Positions 59,732-64,000 of a DNA stretch of 64,000 bases are shown piece after piece; position 1 is the stretch's first letter, and each line of letters begins with the position of its first letter. This stretch comes from Trichobilharzia szidati (lineage: Eukaryota; Platyhelminthes; Trematoda; Strigeidida; Schistosomatidae): contig OX235279.1 in NCBI GenBank assembly GCA_944472155.2, positions 116,552,110 through 116,616,109 of the forward strand, in the 5' to 3' direction. Made by a program: the position numbers and the translations under genes. The notes under the pieces are model-generated. The model ran no database searches and was not told the origin of the DNA. It saw nothing but the letters and a program-made list of their open reading frames with translations.

Positions 59732-60828
59732 ATTCTCCTGAAGTCTTGGTGTACTACGGCATACCCCAAGTATTCATCAACCTTATTCAACATGTCAAGT
59801 GATCCACAACGGAAAACTCAGCGAGGCGTTTGGAGTAAACACAGGAGTCAGACAAGGATGCTTATTATCACCAATGATATTACTAATTGTGGTGGACTGG
59901 ATTATGCGTCAGACAGTGGGAAGCGAGAAGACAGGGATATCCTGGACCGACATGAAGAACCTAGAAGACCTGGATTTCGCGGATGATTTATGTTTGATGT
60001 CATACAAAATCGAAGACTTACAAGCGAAAACCGACAAACTGGTCGAAGAAGCAGCAAATACAGGACTGACTTCAGGTGAACATAGACAAGACGGAGGTTA
60101 TGAAAATAACCAACCAACAACAACAACAGCAGCAGCAACATTTACCGCTAATCAACATCAACGGGAGGGATTTGAAAGAGGTTACTTCATTCACTTATCT
60201 AGGGAGCATTGTCTCAACTACAGGAGGAACGGACGAAGATGTCAAATCGAGAATCGGGAAGGCGAGAAACACATTCATCAACCTGAAAACAATCTGGAAA
60301 TCTTCGTCACTCAGCCTGCATCAACAACAAAATTCGGATTTTCAATACAGACGTCAAGTCAGTCACTTCTTCTATACGGATGGATCAGAAACTTGGCGGC
60401 GGGTCACAAAGAATATTTCTAACAGCCTGTTTCAGACCTTTATCAACAACTGTCTTCGCTCTATACTCAAGATCAGATGGCCGGAAAGAATTACCAACAA
60501 GAAACTATGGGAACAAACAAAACAAGAACCAATCACCCAACAAATATGCAGAGGAAAGTAGAGATGGATTGGACACTCGCTGAGAAGGCCGCTGGGTGAC
60601 ATCGCGCGTCAGGCCAGTGCTCGAGTGGAACCTGAAAGGGAAGCAGCGAGTGGGACGTTCAAGGGTGATATGGAGGAGATCGTGTGAAGAGGAGTTGAAA
60701 CAGTATGGATTAACATGGATGCAGGTGAAAAGTACGGCAGAAGACAGAAGGAAGTGGAGACGTGTAGTTGAAGCCCTATGTTCCACTAGGAACCCAAGGG
60801 AACAATGATAATAATTCTCCTGAAGTCT
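59732..60828 (+). mobile_element. 5'-truncated RTE LINE with 15-bp TSD
   Basis: ATTCTCCTGAAGTCT occurs at 59732-59746 and 60814-60828, bounding the insert 59747-60813. The insert matches the last third of the 51.6 kb RTE, ending CCACTAGGAACCCAAGGG and a short ATAAT tail. Starts at the RT block YYGIPQVFINLIQ; 19 bases (with the LYNNGT codons) are missing at about 59791. Confidence 0.9.
59799..60422 (+). pseudogene. RTE reverse transcriptase fragment with intact FADD motif
   Basis: Reads NGKLSEAFGVNTGVRQGCLL (palm B), IVVDWIMRQTVG and DLDFADDLCLMSYKIED (catalytic FADD), then shifts frame near 60060 (LTSGEHRQD) relative to the thumb, which continues in the 60076-60561 frame (NINGRDLKEVTSFTYLGSIV). 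It provides the reference showing that the 51.6 kb copy has a 4-base insertion in this motif. Confidence 0.85.
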
Positions 60829-60953
60829 ACAGAATGTAGTCAGTTAAATCTAATAAACTCTAGATGATAATGTGAATTACTTTCAAACAGGTCGACTGTT
60901 ATTGAATTTTCAATCTGTAAATTAATTTACAATTTACACAGTTCGACGAGGAG

Positions 60954-61309
60954 GTGAGATTTAATCACAGTTTCATTTGTGAACTGAAATCTCTCAGATC
61001 ACAATATGTGATCTCTAAGGTACCACGAATGGTATATGTTATGAATGGTGCTGTACTCTCCCTACTTCTCTTTTCTTTCTTTCCACATGACTTACCATCT
61101 TCAAATGAGATTAATTTTGTCACATATGCTGACGACCTGACAGTATCTTTACCTATCAAATGTCAAAGCGACTGCCCTAAACTTAATTGCTTTCTGTCAG
61201 AAATCATCCAGTGGTCCAAGGAAAATGGTCTTACCCTAAACCCCTCCAAATGCCAAACAGTCAATTTCACCTTTAGGCATAAATACAAACTGGTTAGCTC
61301 TCACGAGGT
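60954..61309 (+). pseudogene. CR1 reverse transcriptase fragment, cut by a gap
   Basis: From about residue 25: MNGAVLSLLLFSFFPHDLPS, NEINFVTYADDLTVSLPIKC (YADD intact), NGLTLNPSKCQTVNFTFRHK. Same family as the 12.9 kb CR1. The preceding 25 residues are not CR1-like, so this is a short 5'-truncated or rearranged copy; the 3' part enters the N run. Confidence 0.8.
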
Positions 61310-61809
61310 NNNNNNNNNNNNNNNNNNNNNNNNNNNNNNNNNNNNNNNNNNNNNNNNNNNNNNNNNNNNNNNNNNNNNNNNNNNNNNNNNNNNNNNNNNN
61401 NNNNNNNNNNNNNNNNNNNNNNNNNNNNNNNNNNNNNNNNNNNNNNNNNNNNNNNNNNNNNNNNNNNNNNNNNNNNNNNNNNNNNNNNNNNNNNNNNNNN
61501 NNNNNNNNNNNNNNNNNNNNNNNNNNNNNNNNNNNNNNNNNNNNNNNNNNNNNNNNNNNNNNNNNNNNNNNNNNNNNNNNNNNNNNNNNNNNNNNNNNNN
61601 NNNNNNNNNNNNNNNNNNNNNNNNNNNNNNNNNNNNNNNNNNNNNNNNNNNNNNNNNNNNNNNNNNNNNNNNNNNNNNNNNNNNNNNNNNNNNNNNNNNN
61701 NNNNNNNNNNNNNNNNNNNNNNNNNNNNNNNNNNNNNNNNNNNNNNNNNNNNNNNNNNNNNNNNNNNNNNNNNNNNNNNNNNNNNNNNNNNNNNNNNNNN
61801 NNNNNNNNN
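61310..61809. other. Assembly gap (500 N)
   Basis: Run of N between a plus-strand CR1 and a minus-strand PLE. A gap of exactly 500 suggests a fixed-size placeholder. Confidence 1.
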
Positions 61810-63294
61810 GTTTTCCAGTCTTTGCATGACGGCTTCCGCAATCAGTCCTGATATGGGTGATCCCATAGGTGTCCCTTGAATTTGTTCATACATTTGGCCG
61901 TTGAATTGGAAATAAGTTGTGAGACACAAGTTTATGCATTCCATCCAACTTGAATGCTGCATTTTTGATTGTTGTATGTGTTCGTCGTTGTTGAGTAGTT
62001 GTTCTTTTGCTAGTTTTAGTCCAATCGAAGTATATAATGCCGTGACGTCGAAGGATACCATTATTTCTTGGCTGTCTATTTCAATGCCTTTGATTTTCTC
62101 TAAAAATTGGGTCGCAGATTGGATGGAGTGATCACATGATTTCGTCAAGTGTTTCAGTCTTCTGTATAGTTCTTTGGATAAATTGTATGTTGGGGTTCCT
62201 GGGAGTGATACGATTGGTCGTAGAGGTATATTTGCCTTGTGTATTTTTGGTCTGCCGTAGAATCGAGGTATGACGGATCCATTGGATTTCATTCGCCATT
62301 GATCTTCTTTTGTGATCTGACCCGTTTTGGTGAGTTTGCTTAGGGTTCTTTGGATGCGGTTGTTTAGTGTTTCGATGGGGTTTGTTGTTAGTTGTTGGTA
62401 TATTGTTTGATATTTGAGTAGTTCTTCCGCTTTTGCAGTGTATTCTTCTTTGTCCATGATTACTGTAGTCCTTCCTTTGTCAGCTGGTACTATAACGATA
62501 TCTTTCCTGTTTTTCAGTCTTTTGAGGGCTTTTTGTTCTTGTGAGTTGAGTTGTGTGTGTCGTTTTCTTTGTTTAACTATAGGCACTATTGTTTGACGTA
62601 TCTCTTCTTGTGTTTCTTCACTTAATTTTGATGATTTGAGTGTTGATTCAAGAGCAGCGAAGAAGTCTGTTTTCGAGGCGTCTTCAGTGTTGTAGTTTAA
62701 TCCTTTTTGAAGTAGTTGTTGTTCCATTTTTGACAGCGGCTGTTTTGATAAATTGACTACGTAATCAATTGGTGTATTGTTCGGCTGTTGTTTTTTGATT
62801 TTGGTTAGCTTGGTTCTGAGAACTTTTCGTCTACGTTCTCTGTGTCTACTACTTGTCAGTGCGATTGCGGTGATCATTGTTGAAAGGTGTTCTTGGCTGA
62901 GGATTTTCTCTAGTTTCTCTTTTTCAAAGTCCATTATTTGTTGATATTTCTTGATTCTATAATCTGCATCTGTAATCATTAGTTTAACCATTTTTCTTCC
63001 ACATTGTTCAGCTAATTTCCATCCCATTGGGCAGTTGATTGGTGGCTTATATCTCACGCTGGTTGGTAGAATTTGATGACGAAGGCACTCATGGAGAAAA
63101 AATAGTTGTTCTCTGGTGGATCCTTGCCGTTTGGCGAAGTCTTCCCACTTTCGAACAGAAAGAAGCGTGTTCCGCTCGTATGATTTAGATATAATAGAGA
63201 AGATTTGTAGCTCAGGTGGATGATTTTGGTGTGGTTGTGTTCTCTGAGCTGGGTGGTTTGGTTGCGAAGCTTTCATTGCTCTACTGAGCAACAT
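61810..63294 (-). CDS. Penelope-like reverse transcriptase, N-terminal two thirds, catalytic motif in gap
   Basis: 495 codons are visible before the gap. The N-terminal domain typical of PLEs: FLHECLRHQILPTSVRYKPP, many Lys/Arg, RHRERRRKVLRTKLTKIK, then DIVIVPADKGRTTVIMDKEE (the conserved PADKG block), RFYGRPKIHKANIPLRPIVS with LPGTPTYNLSKEL (RT fingers), VSFDVTALYTSIGLKLAKEQ (palm A Asp) and QGTPMGSPISGLIAEAVMQR (palm B). Palm C (YxDD) and the GIY-YIG nuclease lie in the gap or beyond. The ATG at 63294 is preceded by a repeat-bearing frame (63281-63463) that may be the true N-terminus after a frameshift. Open for nearly 500 codons, so it is relatively young. Confidence 0.9.
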
Positions 63295-63463
63295 CTTCAG
63301 CGCATACTTCGATGTGAAGTGAGCTTTTAGAATTCTCTATGAGTTTATTAGTCATCTCTTCTAGTAACCTTGAACGTGATTGGTTGTTTTTGTGTGACAT
63401 TTCACCCCCTAGTTTGCTTGTCTCGGTGCTGGCTGCTTCTTTGGTCTGAATGTTGTTAGTCAT
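63281..63463 (-). CDS. Possible N-terminal extension of the PLE ORF
   Basis: 60 codons ending in frame overlap with the main PLE start. Contains MSHKNNQSRSRLLEEMTNKL, a unit repeated upstream (SHKNNQPRSRLAEGMTNN) with a 108-bp period. Its relation to the main ORF (ribosomal frameshift, overlapping ORF1 or a mutation) is unknown. Confidence 0.4.
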   Translation of the reverse strand: MTNNIQTKEAASTETSKLGGEMSHKNNQSRSRLLEEMTNKLIENSKSSLHIEVCAEDVAQ

Positions 63464-63563
63464 TCCTTCTGCTAACCTTGAACGTGGTTGGTTGTTTTTG
63501 TGTGACTTCTCACTTTCTAGTTCACTTGTTTTGGTGTTGATTCTATTATGACCGCCAATCCAA
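63348..63563 (-). repeat. 108-bp tandem duplication (36 codons)
   Basis: TTAGTCAT starts at 63348 and at 63456; each unit contains ACCTTGAACGTG.TTGGTTG and TTTTTGTGTGAC. Two units, a few differences. Confidence 0.8.
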
Positions 63564-64000
63564 TTTCCTCCAGTGAAGTCAAATAATAATTAAATTTTCA
63601 AATATTTGCCTTGGTAACAGTGTTTCAGCCTGAATTCATTTCTGTGGAAGATTTGTATTAAACAAGACAAATTCATACTGTCTTTTTCTACATTGTCCGA
63701 ACAATTAGGTGATTACATTATTGCTTTAAGAAGATGGATTAAAAGCTCTTTAAAAACTAAAGAATTCATAATAGTTATTCACTTCCGAAATAACCAAATT
63801 TGCTACCATACACACCAATATATTCCACAGTTTGAGATTAAATAGAGTCCATTTTGAAGTTTTTAATGCGTGATACATAGCCTTTATCACAACAGTTCGC
63901 CAGTTGTTACTATCTTCCTTTTTTTACCGTAATTAACCCAAGTGTATTTTCATTTTTTTAAATTTTCTCTCTCATTAGCTACTTAATCACTGTCGGGAGT
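63564..64000. other. No gene recognised (right edge)
   Basis: AT-rich sequence without open frames of note; may include untranslated PLE 5' sequence. Confidence 0.4.

Overview
The window looks like a piece of a flatworm (digenean blood-fluke, schistosomatid) nuclear genome. It is AT-rich, its genes carry GT-AG introns, and about half of it is retroelement debris (CR1, RTE, Penelope-like and Ty3/Gypsy). The diagnostic piece is a gene for cytochrome bc1 complex subunit 7 (UQCRB/QCR7, also called the ubiquinol-binding protein) whose stop codon lies only 111 bp before the start of enolase. This linkage is known from Schistosoma mansoni, where enolase mRNA receives a trans-spliced leader. Several introns here are only 28-56 bp, another schistosome trait. 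I cannot name the species; from memory the enolase N-terminus differs from the S. mansoni protein.

Layout. Minus strand, about 2.5-19.9 kb: a tectonic-family (ciliary transition zone) gene. Five clustered 5' exons at 19.4-19.95 kb are separated by tiny introns; three further exons at 12.5, 9.0 and 2.9 kb are separated by 3.3-6.7 kb introns filled with transposons: a Penelope-like element (PLE, 5.6-7.4 kb), an RTE LINE with a shared 3' flank (9.1-11.1 kb), a tRNA-headed SINE (11.5 kb), a CR1 LINE (12.9-15.6 kb), two fold-back elements (16.2 and 17.8 kb) and a CR1 fragment (18.1-18.9 kb). From 20 to 25 kb I recognise nothing. At 25.1-27.2 kb lies an intron-containing Mutator-like (MULE) transposase gene with an almost coherent spliced reading frame. 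From 27.2 to 33.4 kb are minus-strand retroelement pieces: a Gypsy gag remnant, a LINE, a long Gypsy pol ORF and a CR1 endonuclease piece. At 34.3-37.3 kb is a decayed RTE whose 3' half plus 345 bp of flank is repeated in inverted orientation at 9.1-11.1 kb.

The UQCRB-enolase pair occupies 39.9-44.2 kb; the last enolase exon must fall in, or beyond, an assembly gap (44794-45291). From 45.3 to 64 kb the sequence is again repeats: tRNA-derived SINEs, a PLE interrupted by an RTE, a PLE cluster with inverted terminal repeats, an RTE with a 13-bp target-site duplication (51562-54797), a short secreted or membrane-anchored exon with an apple/PAN-like cysteine pattern (55.7-55.9 kb), another PLE with inverted ends, a 5'-truncated RTE with a 15-bp duplication, a second gap (61310-61809) and a long PLE N-terminal ORF.

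The host genes are housekeeping or ciliary. The most unusual observations are a SINE that appears to be stitched from a tRNA head plus both ends of the resident RTE LINE, recurrent inverted terminal repeats and snap-back hairpins on PLE copies, the graded intron sizes of the tectonic gene, and splice acceptors that would put a leader-donated AUG in frame in both genes of the dicistron. All assignments come from reading the sequence and remembered family features; no database search was possible.
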